Part shown: positions 1-6,348 of the stretch, piece by piece | How the letters are laid out: every line of letters starts with the position of its first letter | Numbering within the stretch: position 1 is the stretch's first letter | Source: Aquificaceae bacterium | Lineage (GTDB): Bacteria; Aquificota; Aquificia; Aquificales; Aquificaceae | Assembly: GCA_015490105.1 (NCBI GenBank) | Contig: WFYK01000196.1 | Location: forward strand, 1-15,514 | Length of the DNA: 15,514 bases | Reading direction: 5' to 3' | Notes under the pieces: model-generated | Told to the model about the DNA's origin: nothing | What the model saw: only the letters and a program-made list of their open reading frames with translations | Databases searched by the model: none | Program-made: the position numbers and the translations under genes

Positions 1-170
1 AAGAGGTGAGGAGACCCGACGGAAGCTACATAAAGTTCGATGACAACGCTTGCGTTTTGCTAAACCAATACGGGGAACCTTTAGGAACGAGGGTTCTCGG
101 GCCTATTGCGAGAGAGGTAAGAAACAGGGGCTTTACCAAGATAGCTTCCCTCGCACCGGAGGTAGTTTAA
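1..170 (+). CDS. rplN: 50S ribosomal protein L14, 3' end (partial)
   Basis: Only the C-terminal 55 or so residues are inside the window; the 5' part lies upstream. Reading codons from position 3 gives a sequence with the L14 landmarks: the stretch FDDNACVLLN, then GTRVLGPIAREVR, and the ending RGFTKIASLAPEVV before TAA at 168-170. L14 is a universally conserved protein of the large subunit that sits at the interface with the 30S subunit. Its stop codon is directly abutted by the start of rplX, and the Shine-Dalgarno for rplX (GGAGG at 158-162) lies inside its last codons, so the two are almost certainly cotranscribed and translationally coupled. Family assignment is confident from the tail alone. 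Confidence 0.93.
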   Translation, partial: EVRRPDGSYIKFDDNACVLLNQYGEPLGTRVLGPIAREVRNRGFTKIASLAPEVV

Positions 171-527
171 ATGGCTTCTAAGATTAAGAAAGGCGACACG
201 GTGATCGTAGTAAGGGGAAAGGAGGCAAACAAGGGTAAAACCGGGAAGGTCATAAAGGTTATCCCCGAAAAGAATAGGGTAATTGTGGAAGGGGTAAACT
301 TTGTTAAGAAACACTTAAAACCGGGACCTAACTTTGAGGGCGGTATAGTAGAGGTAGAAGCTCCGATACACGTTAGCAACGTCATGCTCGTTTGTCCAAA
401 CTGTAAAAAACCTACGAGGGTCGGATTTAAGATAGTCAAGGAGAAGAATGTTGTAAGAAAGTATAGGGTTTGTAAGAAGTGTGGAGAGAACATAGATCTC
501 GTCAGTGAAAAAACCTTGAGAGGTTAA
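171..527 (+). CDS. rplX: 50S ribosomal protein L24, zinc-ribbon (C+) form
   Basis: L24 is an early assembly protein of the 50S subunit that binds the 5' region of 23S rRNA. The KOW motif is visible near the N-terminus (KKGDTVIVVRGKEANKGKTG, residues about 6-25), followed by the GVNFVKKHLKP segment. At 118 residues it is slightly longer than the usual 100-105. Two CxxC pairs, C75/C78 and C101/C104, could form a zinc ribbon; many bacterial L24 proteins keep these cysteines and many others have lost them. The ATG follows the rplN stop with no spacer and has GGAGG 8 nt upstream. It lies in the standard spc order between L14 and L5. Confidence 0.97.
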   Translation: MASKIKKGDTVIVVRGKEANKGKTGKVIKVIPEKNRVIVEGVNFVKKHLKPGPNFEGGIVEVEAPIHVSNVMLVCPNCKKPTRVGFKIVKEKNVVRKYRVCKKCGENIDLVSEKTLRG

Positions 528-530
528 GAG

Positions 531-1094
531 ATGGCGACCGCAACAAAGTATGTGCCGAGGCTTTATATCAAGTATAAGGAAGAGGTTGTGCCTCGCCTCA
601 TAGAGAGGTTCCAGTATAAGAACCCTATGGAGGTTCCCCGTCTTGTGAAGATAGTGGTAAACATGGGCGTGGGTGAGGCGGTTCAAGACATAAAGCACCT
701 GGAAAGGGCTATGGAAGATTTAAGGCTAATAACAGGTCAACAGCCCGCGGTAAGAAGGGCAAAAAAGTCGGAAGCGGGGTTCAAACTCAGAAAGGGTATG
801 CCCATAGGAGCTAAGGTGACCCTCAGAAAGGAAAGGATGTGGGACTTCTTAGACAAGACCATATCTATAGCCCTTCCGAGGGTAAAGGACTTCAAGGGAT
901 TGAATCCGAGGTCTTTTGATGGAAGGGGTAACTATTCTTTCGGTATAGCAGAGCAGATAGTCTATCCTGAGATAGACTATGACAAGGTTGACAGGATAAG
1001 GGGTATGGACATCAGTATCCATACCACCGCGGAAACGGACGAGGAAGCTTTCTGGCTCCTGTCCCTTCTGGGACTCCCTATTAGAGCTTCGTGA
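531..1094 (+). CDS. rplE: 50S ribosomal protein L5
   Basis: L5 binds 5S rRNA and helps place it in the central protuberance of the 50S subunit, where it also touches the P-site tRNA. The family signature is clear: EVPRLVKIVVNMGVGEA near residues 34-50, QQPAVRRAKKSEAGFKLRKG around 77-95, and the C-terminal block ALPRVKDFKGLNPRSFDGRG followed by EQIVYPEIDYDKVDRIRGMD and TTAETDEEAFWLLSLLG. At 187 residues it is close to the usual 179-185, with a short N-terminal extension. The start ATG sits 3 nt after the rplX stop with a GAGAGG-type ribosome binding site overlapping the rplX end. Confidence 0.98.
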   Translation: MATATKYVPRLYIKYKEEVVPRLIERFQYKNPMEVPRLVKIVVNMGVGEAVQDIKHLERAMEDLRLITGQQPAVRRAKKSEAGFKLRKGMPIGAKVTLRKERMWDFLDKTISIALPRVKDFKGLNPRSFDGRGNYSFGIAEQIVYPEIDYDKVDRIRGMDISIHTTAETDEEAFWLLSLLGLPIRAS

Positions 1095-1108
1095 GGAGGT
1101 TGTGAGGT

Positions 1109-1297
1109 ATGCCGAGAAAGGCAAAGGTCATGAAGGATCTCAAGTATTACCCCAAGTGGAAGGTGAGGAAGAAAAACAGGTGTCCCATATGCGGAAGGCC
1201 GAGGGGATTCCTAAGATACTTCAACATGTGTAGGCTTTGTTTCAGGGAAAGAGCCCTAAGGGGAGAGCTTCCGGGCGTAAGGAAATCAAGCTGGTAA
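1109..1297 (+). CDS. rpsN: 30S ribosomal protein S14, type Z (zinc-binding)
   Basis: S14 is a head protein of the 30S subunit near the decoding region. This is the short zinc-containing form (62 residues) rather than the roughly 100-residue cysteine-free form of enterobacteria. The four cysteines form two CxxC pairs, C25/C28 (CPICGRP) and C41/C44 (CRLCFRE), and the C-terminus ALRGELPGVRKSSW is diagnostic of the family. The upstream sequence holds GGAGG at 1095-1099, immediately after the rplE stop, and a second weaker AGG nearer the ATG. The gene is flanked by L5 and S8, as is usual for type Z S14. Confidence 0.98.
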   Translation: MPRKAKVMKDLKYYPKWKVRKKNRCPICGRPRGFLRYFNMCRLCFRERALRGELPGVRKSSW

Positions 1298-1310
1298 CGG
1301 AGGTAATAAG

Positions 1311-1721
1311 ATGGATCCGATCGCGGATATGTTCTCCGCTATAAAGAACGCGATAATGAGAAGAAAGGATTACGTGGATGTTCCTTCCTCTAAAATGAAA
1401 GAGAGGATCCTCGACATACTCAAAAAGGAAGGTTTTATAAAGGACTGGGAAAGGCTCGACTCTCCCGAGCACAGGAAGGGCACACAGTATAAACTCAGGA
1501 TCTATCTGAAGTATCTCGATCCTAAAAAGCAAAGAAACGCAATTACCAACATAGTCAAAATCTCGAAGCCCGGAAGAAGGGTCTACGCACCCGTAAAGAG
1601 GATCCCTTACGTGAAGAGAGGGCTCGGTATAGCTATAGTCTCTACCGATGCAGGTATAGTAACCGATCACGAAGCCCGCAAACTGCGTAAAGGCGGAGAG
1701 CTCATAGCCATCGTCTGGTAG
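1311..1721 (+). CDS. rpsH: 30S ribosomal protein S8
   Basis: S8 is a primary 16S rRNA-binding protein needed to organise the 30S platform; in E. coli it also represses the spc operon by binding mRNA. The protein starts MDPIADMFSAIKNAIMRR, matching the typical DPIADMLTRIRNA start, carries the SKMKERILDILKKEGFI helix, and ends with LGIAIVSTDAGIVTDHEARK and GGELIAIVW. Length 136 is close to the usual 130-133. Ribosome binding site GGAGG lies 13 nt after the rpsN stop region, at normal distance from the ATG. I did not identify an S8-type mRNA operator in the surrounding sequence. Confidence 0.97.
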   Translation: MDPIADMFSAIKNAIMRRKDYVDVPSSKMKERILDILKKEGFIKDWERLDSPEHRKGTQYKLRIYLKYLDPKKQRNAITNIVKISKPGRRVYAPVKRIPYVKRGLGIAIVSTDAGIVTDHEARKLRKGGELIAIVW

Positions 1722-1732
1722 GAGGAAGGAAG

Positions 1733-2272
1733 ATGTCAAGGATAGGTAAGGCCCCCATCCCTATACCGGATAACGTCAAGGTTTCTCTTGAGGGCAGAAC
1801 CATAACCGTGGAGGGACCTAAAGGTAAACTTTCCATGGAAATCCACCCAGATATGAAGGTGATCGTTGAGGACAAACAAATAAGGGTAGAGAGGCCTTCC
1901 GACAGGGCCTTCCACAGGGCTATGCACGGAACTACAGCAGCCCTTATCAGGAACATGATAAAGGGTGTTACTGAGGGGTTTACTGTAGTCCTTGAAGTTC
2001 ACGGACTTGGATACAGAGCTGCGGTAAAGGGTAAAAATCTTGAACTCAACCTCGGAAAGTCACATCCCGACATATATCCGATCCCGGACGACATAAAGAT
2101 CGAAGTAAAAGACAACGAAATTCACATCCACGGTATAGACAAGCAAAAAGTGGGCCAAGTTGCTGCGGAAATAAGGGCACTCAGAAAACCCGACCCCTAC
2201 AAAGGCAAGGGAATCAGATATAAGGATGAAGTTATAAAGCTCAAGCCCGGAAAGGCTGCCGGTAAGAAGTAG
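1733..2272 (+). CDS. rplF: 50S ribosomal protein L6
   Basis: L6 sits near the GTPase-associated centre and sarcin-ricin loop of the 50S subunit. The start MSRIGKAPIPIPDNVKV and the end region containing IRALRKPDPYKGKGIRYKDE are hallmark L6 segments; the protein has two copies of the L6 fold (about residues 11-82 and 90-165). At 179 residues it has normal length. A strong AGGAGG-type site lies 5-10 nt upstream of the ATG in the 11-bp gap after rpsH. The Lys-rich tail (KLKPGKAAGKK) is typical of thermophile ribosomal proteins. Confidence 0.98.
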   Translation: MSRIGKAPIPIPDNVKVSLEGRTITVEGPKGKLSMEIHPDMKVIVEDKQIRVERPSDRAFHRAMHGTTAALIRNMIKGVTEGFTVVLEVHGLGYRAAVKGKNLELNLGKSHPDIYPIPDDIKIEVKDNEIHIHGIDKQKVGQVAAEIRALRKPDPYKGKGIRYKDEVIKLKPGKAAGKK

Positions 2273-2284
2273 GAGGTCTAAACC

Positions 2285-2656
2285 ATGGCCAAGCTCACAA
2301 GAAGGGAAAGAAGGCTAAGAAGGCACAAAAGGATAAGAAAAAAGGTCTTTGGGACTCCTGAAAGACCCCGTCTTGCGGTCTACAGAAGCTTAAAACACTT
2401 TTACGCCCAGATAATAGACGATACCAAAGGTCATACTCTCGTCTTTGCTTCCACTTTAGATCCCGAATATGAAAAGCTTACCGGCAAGCGCGGTGGAAAA
2501 TCTATAGAGGCGGTTCAGAAGGTGGCGGAAATCCTTGTAAAGAGAGCCCTTGAAAAGGGAATAAAAAAGGTGGTGTTCGACAGGGGCGGATTTTTGTATC
2601 ACGGTAGGATAAAGGCTTTTGCGGATAAATGCAGGGAGCTCGGACTTGAATTCTGA
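2285..2656 (+). CDS. rplR: 50S ribosomal protein L18
   Basis: L18 binds 5S rRNA together with L5 and L25-type proteins in the central protuberance. The N-terminus is very basic (RRERRLRRHKRIRKKVFG, residues 6-23), followed by TPERPRLAVYRSLKHFYAQI, which is the family signature, and the C-terminal VVFDRGGFLYHGRIKAFADK and CRELGLEF. Length 123 matches the usual 114-122. The ATG has AGGAGG at normal spacing in the 12-bp gap after rplF. Confidence 0.98.
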   Translation: MAKLTRRERRLRRHKRIRKKVFGTPERPRLAVYRSLKHFYAQIIDDTKGHTLVFASTLDPEYEKLTGKRGGKSIEAVQKVAEILVKRALEKGIKKVVFDRGGFLYHGRIKAFADKCRELGLEF

Positions 2657-2668
2657 GGAGGTTTTTAG

Positions 2669-3289
2669 ATGGGTGGAAAAGACATAGACGCTCTGATCGA
2701 GGACAGGAGAAGGCGTTACGGCATAGTTGACATGATCGAAGACCTCCAGTTGGAGGAAAGGCTCATATACGCCAAGAGGACAGCGAGGGTAACCAAAGGT
2801 GGTAGGAGGTTCTCTTTCAGTGCCCTCGTGGTTGTTGGAGACAAGAGAGGGTTTGTGGGCTTCGGGCACGGTAAAGCTAAAGAGGTTCCACTCGCTATAG
2901 CCAAAGCGGTCGAGCAGGCTAAGAAGAAGATAATACGCGTTCCCATAATAGAGGGAACTGTTCCCCACGATGTGGTGGGTCACTTCGGTGCTACTAAGAT
3001 AATCGTTATGCCAGCCCGTAGGGGAACAGGTGTAGTTGCAGGTGGTGCTGCGAAGCCCGTGTTTGAGCTCGCGGGATACACGGACGTGCTTACCAAGATC
3101 ATAGGTAGCACCAATCCGGACAACGTAGTAAGGGCGGTTTTTGATGCATTCTTGCAACTCAAGACACCCGAACAGGTGGCGGAAGAGAGAGGACTACCTC
3201 TTGAAGAGATCCAAAAGCGTTACAACATATACGCCAATCCAAAGATCAGGGTAAAGCTCTATTACCCTTGGAGGGGTGTCCATGGCTAA
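2669..3289 (+). CDS. rpsE: 30S ribosomal protein S5
   Basis: S5 lies on the solvent side of the 30S subunit near the mRNA entry tunnel and affects decoding accuracy. The double-stranded RNA-binding S5 domain is visible as LEERLIYAKRTARVTKGGRR then FSALVVVGDKRGFVGFGHGK (about residues 30-80), and the C-terminal domain as GATKIIVMPARRGTGVVAGG with DVLTKIIGSTNPDNVVRAVF. The 206 residues exceed the roughly 167 of E. coli, with extra sequence at both ends; the C-terminal tail of about 40 residues follows the normal family end. Ribosome binding site GAGGAGG sits 6-12 nt upstream. Its stop TAA at 3287-3289 overlaps the start of rpmD. Confidence 0.97.
   Translation: MGGKDIDALIEDRRRRYGIVDMIEDLQLEERLIYAKRTARVTKGGRRFSFSALVVVGDKRGFVGFGHGKAKEVPLAIAKAVEQAKKKIIRVPIIEGTVPHDVVGHFGATKIIVMPARRGTGVVAGGAAKPVFELAGYTDVLTKIIGSTNPDNVVRAVFDAFLQLKTPEQVAEERGLPLEEIQKRYNIYANPKIRVKLYYPWRGVHG
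3270..3274 (+). promoter_or_regulatory. Shine-Dalgarno that fixes the rpmD start
   Basis: GGAGG within the last codons of rpsE lies 7 nt before ATG 3282 but only 1 nt before the alternative in-frame GTG at 3276. This spacing favours ATG 3282 as the L30 start. Confidence 0.75.
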
Positions 3290-3479
3290 GAAGCTAAAAG
3301 TTACCCTCGTTAGAGGTCTTGCGGGGAAACCTGAATCTCATATAAAGGCGGTAAAGAGCTTAGGCCTCAGGAAGACCGGCCAAAGTAGGATCTTGGAAGA
3401 TAACCCCATGGTTCGGGGCAACATCAGAAAAGCCCACTATCTCGTTAAAGTGGAGGAGATAGAAGATGAAGCTTCATGA
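3282..3479 (+). CDS. rpmD: 50S ribosomal protein L30
   Basis: L30 is a small 50S protein found in many but not all bacteria. The 65-residue product starts MAKKLKVTLVRGLAGKP and carries the family pattern HIKAVKSLGLRKTGQSRILE and NPMVRGNIRKAHYLVKV. I chose ATG 3282 over the in-frame GTG 3276 (which would add two residues) because GGAGG at 3270-3274 is at ideal distance only from the ATG. The start overlaps the rpsE stop by 8 nt and the end overlaps rplO by 14 nt, so translation of the three genes is probably coupled. Confidence 0.96.
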   Translation: MAKKLKVTLVRGLAGKPESHIKAVKSLGLRKTGQSRILEDNPMVRGNIRKAHYLVKVEEIEDEAS

Positions 3480-3915
3480 ACTTCAACCTCATCCAGGAGC
3501 AACTAAGGAAAGAAAAAGGGTAGGAAGAGGTATAGCCGCGGGTCAAGGTAAAACCGCGGGAAAGGGTCATAAGGGTCAAAAGTCAAGATCCGGAGACAGA
3601 ACCCTTCCTCCCTTCTTTGAAGGTGGACAAACCCCCCTGCATATGAGGATCCCCAAGAGGGGTTTCGTCAACCCGACGCGGATCGAATACACTCCCGTAA
3701 ACGTAGGTGTCTTGGATCAGCTCTTTAACGACGGGGATGAGGTAACTCCCGAAGTTCTGGCACAAAAGGGGATCTGTTCAAAGAAAGATCTCGTCAAGAT
3801 CCTCGGTGACGGTAATCTGACCAAGAAGCTTACCGTAAGGGCACACGCTTTCTCCAAAAGTGCAAAGGAGAAAATAGAAAAAGCTGGCGGGACTTGGGAG
3901 GTTATAAAAACCTGA
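3466..3915 (+). CDS. rplO: 50S ribosomal protein L15
   Basis: L15 binds 23S rRNA and is a late assembly protein of the 50S subunit. The N-terminal glycine- and basic-rich extension is diagnostic: KRVGRGIAAGQGKTAGKGHK then GQKSRSG, followed by FEGGQTPLHMRIPKRGFVN (about residues 47-68). The C-terminal globular part ends with KLTVRAHAFSKSAKEKIEKA and GGTWEVIKT. Length 149 is normal. Its ATG lies inside the end of rpmD with GGAGG upstream. In most bacteria the next gene is secY; here it is a zinc-ribbon gene whose reading frame begins before the L15 stop. Confidence 0.98.
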   Translation: MKLHELQPHPGATKERKRVGRGIAAGQGKTAGKGHKGQKSRSGDRTLPPFFEGGQTPLHMRIPKRGFVNPTRIEYTPVNVGVLDQLFNDGDEVTPEVLAQKGICSKKDLVKILGDGNLTKKLTVRAHAFSKSAKEKIEKAGGTWEVIKT

Positions 3916-4121
3916 ACGCTGAAGTTTGTCCCAAATGCGGAAAACTTCTTGAGATAGTGGAGTGCTGCGGGGGAGGGTTGTGGGTTTGCGAATCCTGTAA
4001 GGAATACTACTATCCGGGAGAGCTTATCAGTCAAACTCCTGTCTCGGGGGACGAAGAAGGAGATTTTTCACCACATCCTCAAGGGGGTTTCTCCGAACCA
4101 CAACGTCGTAAACAGCGTTGA
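3894..4121 (+). CDS. small zinc-ribbon protein of unknown function
   Basis: I do not recognise a named family. The 75-residue product has two CxxC knuckles, C12/C15 (CPKCGK) and C32/C35 (CESCKE), with an extra CC pair at 24-25 and a glycine loop, a plausible one-zinc ribbon. After about residue 50 the sequence becomes low in hydrophobics and basic, which is the part that overlaps gpsA on the other strand. The start is uncertain: TTG 3894 gives the full frame and overlaps L15 by 22 nt, but CTG 3912 lies 10 nt after GGGAGG (3896-3901) and would give 69 residues. Position at the end of the ribosomal cluster suggests cotranscription with L15 and possibly a ribosome- or RNA-related role, but that is guilt by association only. 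Confidence 0.72.
   Translation: MGGYKNLNAEVCPKCGKLLEIVECCGGGLWVCESCKEYYYPGELISQTPVSGDEEGDFSPHPQGGFSEPQRRKQR
3896..3901 (+). promoter_or_regulatory. ribosome binding site for the zinc-ribbon gene
   Basis: GGGAGG inside the end of rplO. It is 10 nt before CTG 3912 and just inside the frame opened by TTG 3894. It supports translation of this frame but leaves the exact start undecided. Confidence 0.5.
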
Positions 4122-5001
4122 TTATGGGTGCCCTTATTCCGAGTTTATCCGTCAAAGGTTTCAAGGCTTCTACGGTTTTAACCCCCTCTACTACCTGACC
4201 TATTTCTCTAAGGGCTTCCTCCGGGCTGAAACCTTTTCCGAGAAGAAGTCCGAAGCTCCTATTTCTCGAAAGGTCCGAGGTTGCGGTAAGGATCAAATCT
4301 CCCATACCCGACAGACCAAAGAAGGTTTCCCTTTTTGCACCTAACGCTTCTCCTATGCGGGCCATCTCCGATAGACCCCTCGTTATCAAACCCGCCCTCG
4401 CGTTGTGCCCGAAACCCAGCCCGTCCGAGATACCGCAAGCTATAGCTATAACGTTCTTAAGGGCCCCACCGAGTTCCACGCCGATAAGATCCGGGTTTAA
4501 GTAAACCCTGAAGCGGGCAGAGTTAAACAGGTCCCTTATTTTCTCAGCCTTTTCTTTGGAACTTCCGTAGCCTAAAACCACCGCGGTAGGGAGGCCTTTC
4601 GATACCTCCTCCGCAAAGGAAGGTCCTGAAAGAACGTATACTTCCGCCTGAGGATGAATTTCCTTTATGATCTCTGAAACCCTCTTGAATGTTCCCACTT
4701 CGAGGCCCTTTGAAGCGTTTACTACCACCGTGACGCTCTCCAATTTGGAAAAAACACTTCTTACCACTTGAACTGGGAGGGCACATACGAGAACATCAGA
4801 CCTTTCTAAAGGCTTTAGCGAGTCCGCGGGCTTTATATTTTTTGAAAGCTCAATTCCACTCAAGTAAGGGTGCTTTCCTTCGGAGATAGCTTTTAGAACA
4901 TCACTGTTGATGTCGTAAATTAAAACCTCTTCAACCTTCGGGGCAACAACGGTGCTGAGGGCAACACCCCACCTTCCTCCTCCCAAGATTCCTACTCTCA
5001 T
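4027..5001 (-). CDS. gpsA: glycerol-3-phosphate dehydrogenase [NAD(P)+]
   Basis: Cytosolic enzyme that interconverts dihydroxyacetone phosphate and sn-glycerol 3-phosphate, the backbone of bacterial ester phospholipids. The N-terminal Rossmann motif is GILGGGRWG (residues 4-12). Other family marks are NASKG with K99, GPSFAEEV at 126-133, LGGALKNVIAIACG with the catalytic K182, HNARAGLITRG at 199-209, GLSGMGDL at 229-236 and SRNR at 245-248. Length 324 is normal. The ATG has GGAG 7 nt upstream and lies 2 nt after the lplA stop, so the two form one transcription unit. Its 3' end overlaps the convergent zinc-ribbon frame by 95 nt. Confidence 0.97.
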   Translation of the reverse strand: MRVGILGGGRWGVALSTVVAPKVEEVLIYDINSDVLKAISEGKHPYLSGIELSKNIKPADSLKPLERSDVLVCALPVQVVRSVFSKLESVTVVVNASKGLEVGTFKRVSEIIKEIHPQAEVYVLSGPSFAEEVSKGLPTAVVLGYGSSKEKAEKIRDLFNSARFRVYLNPDLIGVELGGALKNVIAIACGISDGLGFGHNARAGLITRGLSEMARIGEALGAKRETFFGLSGMGDLILTATSDLSRNRSFGLLLGKGFSPEEALREIGQVVEGVKTVEALKPLTDKLGIRAPIINAVYDVVVRRNPLEDVVKNLLLRPPRQEFD

Positions 5002-5003
5002 CT

Positions 5004-6044
5004 TCAGTCTCCGTAGATTACTTCAAGCAGATCCTCTTCGCTGACTCCGGGAAAGTCTACTTTTGAAAGAAAATCCCTAATCTTTTCCTTTATCTTCTCC
5101 CTTTCGAAGGGAACTCCCTTCAAGCTTTCACAAAACCCCTTCAAAGAGTCTTTAGGATACAAGGTGAAATCCCCGTAGATGTATATCTCCTCTATTTTCC
5201 CTTCCCTCAGGTATACCTCCGCCTTTATTAGACCTCCTTTTGCCTTGTGGAGTGCGGTTCTGACGTTTACACCTTCCTTTATCTTTATGCTTCTGTGCTT
5301 TCTGCCCGTGTCTTCGAAGAGGACCTCTTCGGAAGTAAACTCCTCCTTGAGCTTGTCCGCAAGGGCAAAAGCTTCCTGAGGGACTTGTGCCTCTTCCAAA
5401 TCAAAGAGACGGGAAAATTCCTGAGCAAGGAGGTCTTCCACCTCCTCGTAGCTCGGCATCCTGCCTGTTTCCCTTTCTACCCACGTTATGTTTTCTTCCA
5501 AGCTCTTGTATAGCTTATCCCTGAACTTCTCTTCTGGGACCTTAAACAGCTGACTCATCAGCTTCGTGTTGAAGCGAAGCAAAAGACCTCCGACGAATAC
5601 GAAGCTCTCCCCTATGTCCGCAGCACCCTGACCGCTTATTTTACGCTTAGTCTTTCTCTCAACCAAGTCGTTTATGGGTCTGTATTCCACATCAACACCA
5701 AGGCGCCTGTATACCTCTATTACCGGCTTTGAAAACTTCCTGTAAGCTTCCTCTATCTTGAAAGGTAGAGCGGGATTGTCTTTTTTAAGTATGAGCTGGT
5801 AGAAGACCTGATCCCTGTCGAGTAAAACCGCACCGCCCCCTACCTCCCTACGGATTATCGAGATGCCGAGTTCTTTACATTTTGGAATGTCTATTATCTC
5901 TTGTGTTCTGTCAAAGTAGCCGACGCTAACGTAGGTTTCTTCGGGAGATGTGATCACAAGGGCTTCCTCCCCCAAACGGGCTAAAGCGTGAAACAAGGTT
6001 ATAGATCTTAGATTACCTACCCTTCCGACCCTCAGTAGCTTCAT
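5004..6044 (-). CDS. lplA: lipoate-protein ligase A family protein with C-terminal accessory domain
   Basis: Members of the biotin/lipoate ligase family attach lipoate to a lysine of a carrier protein via an acyl-AMP. The catalytic domain (about residues 1-250) has the signature RREVGGGAVLLD at 65-76 and NDL...KRKISGQGA at 125-140 with the likely catalytic K135. The C-terminal region (about 265-346) contains HKAKGGLIKAEVYLREGKIE and YGDFTLYP, matching the LplB-like accessory domain needed for lipoate activation in split enzymes. So this looks like a complete single-chain ligase of 346 residues. No lipoylated carrier or 2-oxoacid dehydrogenase lies nearby; GcvH or an sHdr-type lipoate-binding protein elsewhere is the expected partner. 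I see no Shine-Dalgarno before the ATG. An octanoyltransferase-type activity cannot be excluded. Confidence 0.88.
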   Translation of the reverse strand: MKLLRVGRVGNLRSITLFHALARLGEEALVITSPEETYVSVGYFDRTQEIIDIPKCKELGISIIRREVGGGAVLLDRDQVFYQLILKKDNPALPFKIEEAYRKFSKPVIEVYRRLGVDVEYRPINDLVERKTKRKISGQGAADIGESFVFVGGLLLRFNTKLMSQLFKVPEEKFRDKLYKSLEENITWVERETGRMPSYEEVEDLLAQEFSRLFDLEEAQVPQEAFALADKLKEEFTSEEVLFEDTGRKHRSIKIKEGVNVRTALHKAKGGLIKAEVYLREGKIEEIYIYGDFTLYPKDSLKGFCESLKGVPFEREKIKEKIRDFLSKVDFPGVSEEDLLEVIYGD

Positions 6045-6096
6045 AGCGAAATTTTTAGCACAAGATCCGAAAAGATCCTAATAGGAGGTAGAAATT
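6045..6096. promoter_or_regulatory. divergent intergenic region between lplA and the flagellar genes
   Basis: This 52-bp A/T-rich gap separates minus-strand lplA from plus-strand flagellar genes, so it should hold start signals for both, although rightward transcription could only begin inside or upstream of it. It contains a direct repeat AAGATCC at 6062-6068 and 6072-6078, exactly 10 bp apart (one helical turn), which could be a protein-binding site. AGGAGGT at 6083-6089 is the ribosome binding site for GTG 6097. I could not match convincing sigma-70, sigma-28 or sigma-54 promoter elements by eye. Confidence 0.45.
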
Positions 6097-6348
6097 GTGA
6101 GGGAAAATCTTGAAAAGCTCCTTTCTCGGATAGAGGAAAAACTGTTAAACCCATTTAAACCTGAAGGACTTGAGGAAGACTTTAAGGCACTGCTTGAGAC
6201 CTTAAGGTCTTTAAGACCTGAAGAGATAAAGGAGGCGAGCGACAGGATAGATAGAGTTGTAAAGCTTTTCGTTCACAACCTAAACCTCGTGGAGGGCTAC
6301 ATAAGACCCATTTACGAGAGAGGGGATCTGATTTCAAGGAGGGCTTGA
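6097..6348 (+). CDS. small helical protein, probable FlgN-like flagellar chaperone
   Basis: The 83-residue product is predicted all-helical, very charged and free of cysteines: two or three amphipathic helices (ENLEKLLSRIEEKLL, EDFKALLETLRSLRP, then SDRIDRVVKLFVHNLNLVEG). FlgN is a cytosolic chaperone that holds FlgK and FlgL before export, and a gene immediately upstream of flgK and flgL with no spacer (TGA directly followed by ATG) is where FlgN usually lies. Typical FlgN is around 140 residues, so this would be a minimal form, and sequence similarity is too weak to be sure. The GTG start is supported by AGGAGGT 7 nt upstream. Function is inferred mainly from context. Confidence 0.75.
   Translation: MRENLEKLLSRIEEKLLNPFKPEGLEEDFKALLETLRSLRPEEIKEASDRIDRVVKLFVHNLNLVEGYIRPIYERGDLISRRA

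Noticed and set aside
1242..1739. 165-codon minus-strand open frame opposite rpsH
   Set aside because: Antisense to a certain ribosomal gene; no independent support.
2456..3157. 233-codon minus-strand open frame opposite rplR and rpsE
   Set aside because: It covers two certain ribosomal protein genes, shows no domain and has no plausible promoter; antisense shadow.
3276..3281. GTG 3276 as the L30 start
   Set aside because: Only 1 nt from the GGAGG site, whereas ATG 3282 is at 7 nt; the ATG also gives the usual MAKKLKV start.
4000..4060. Intrinsic terminator after the ribosomal cluster
   Set aside because: The short GAGATTTTTC T-run has no stable GC stem before it and lies within coding sequence of gpsA.
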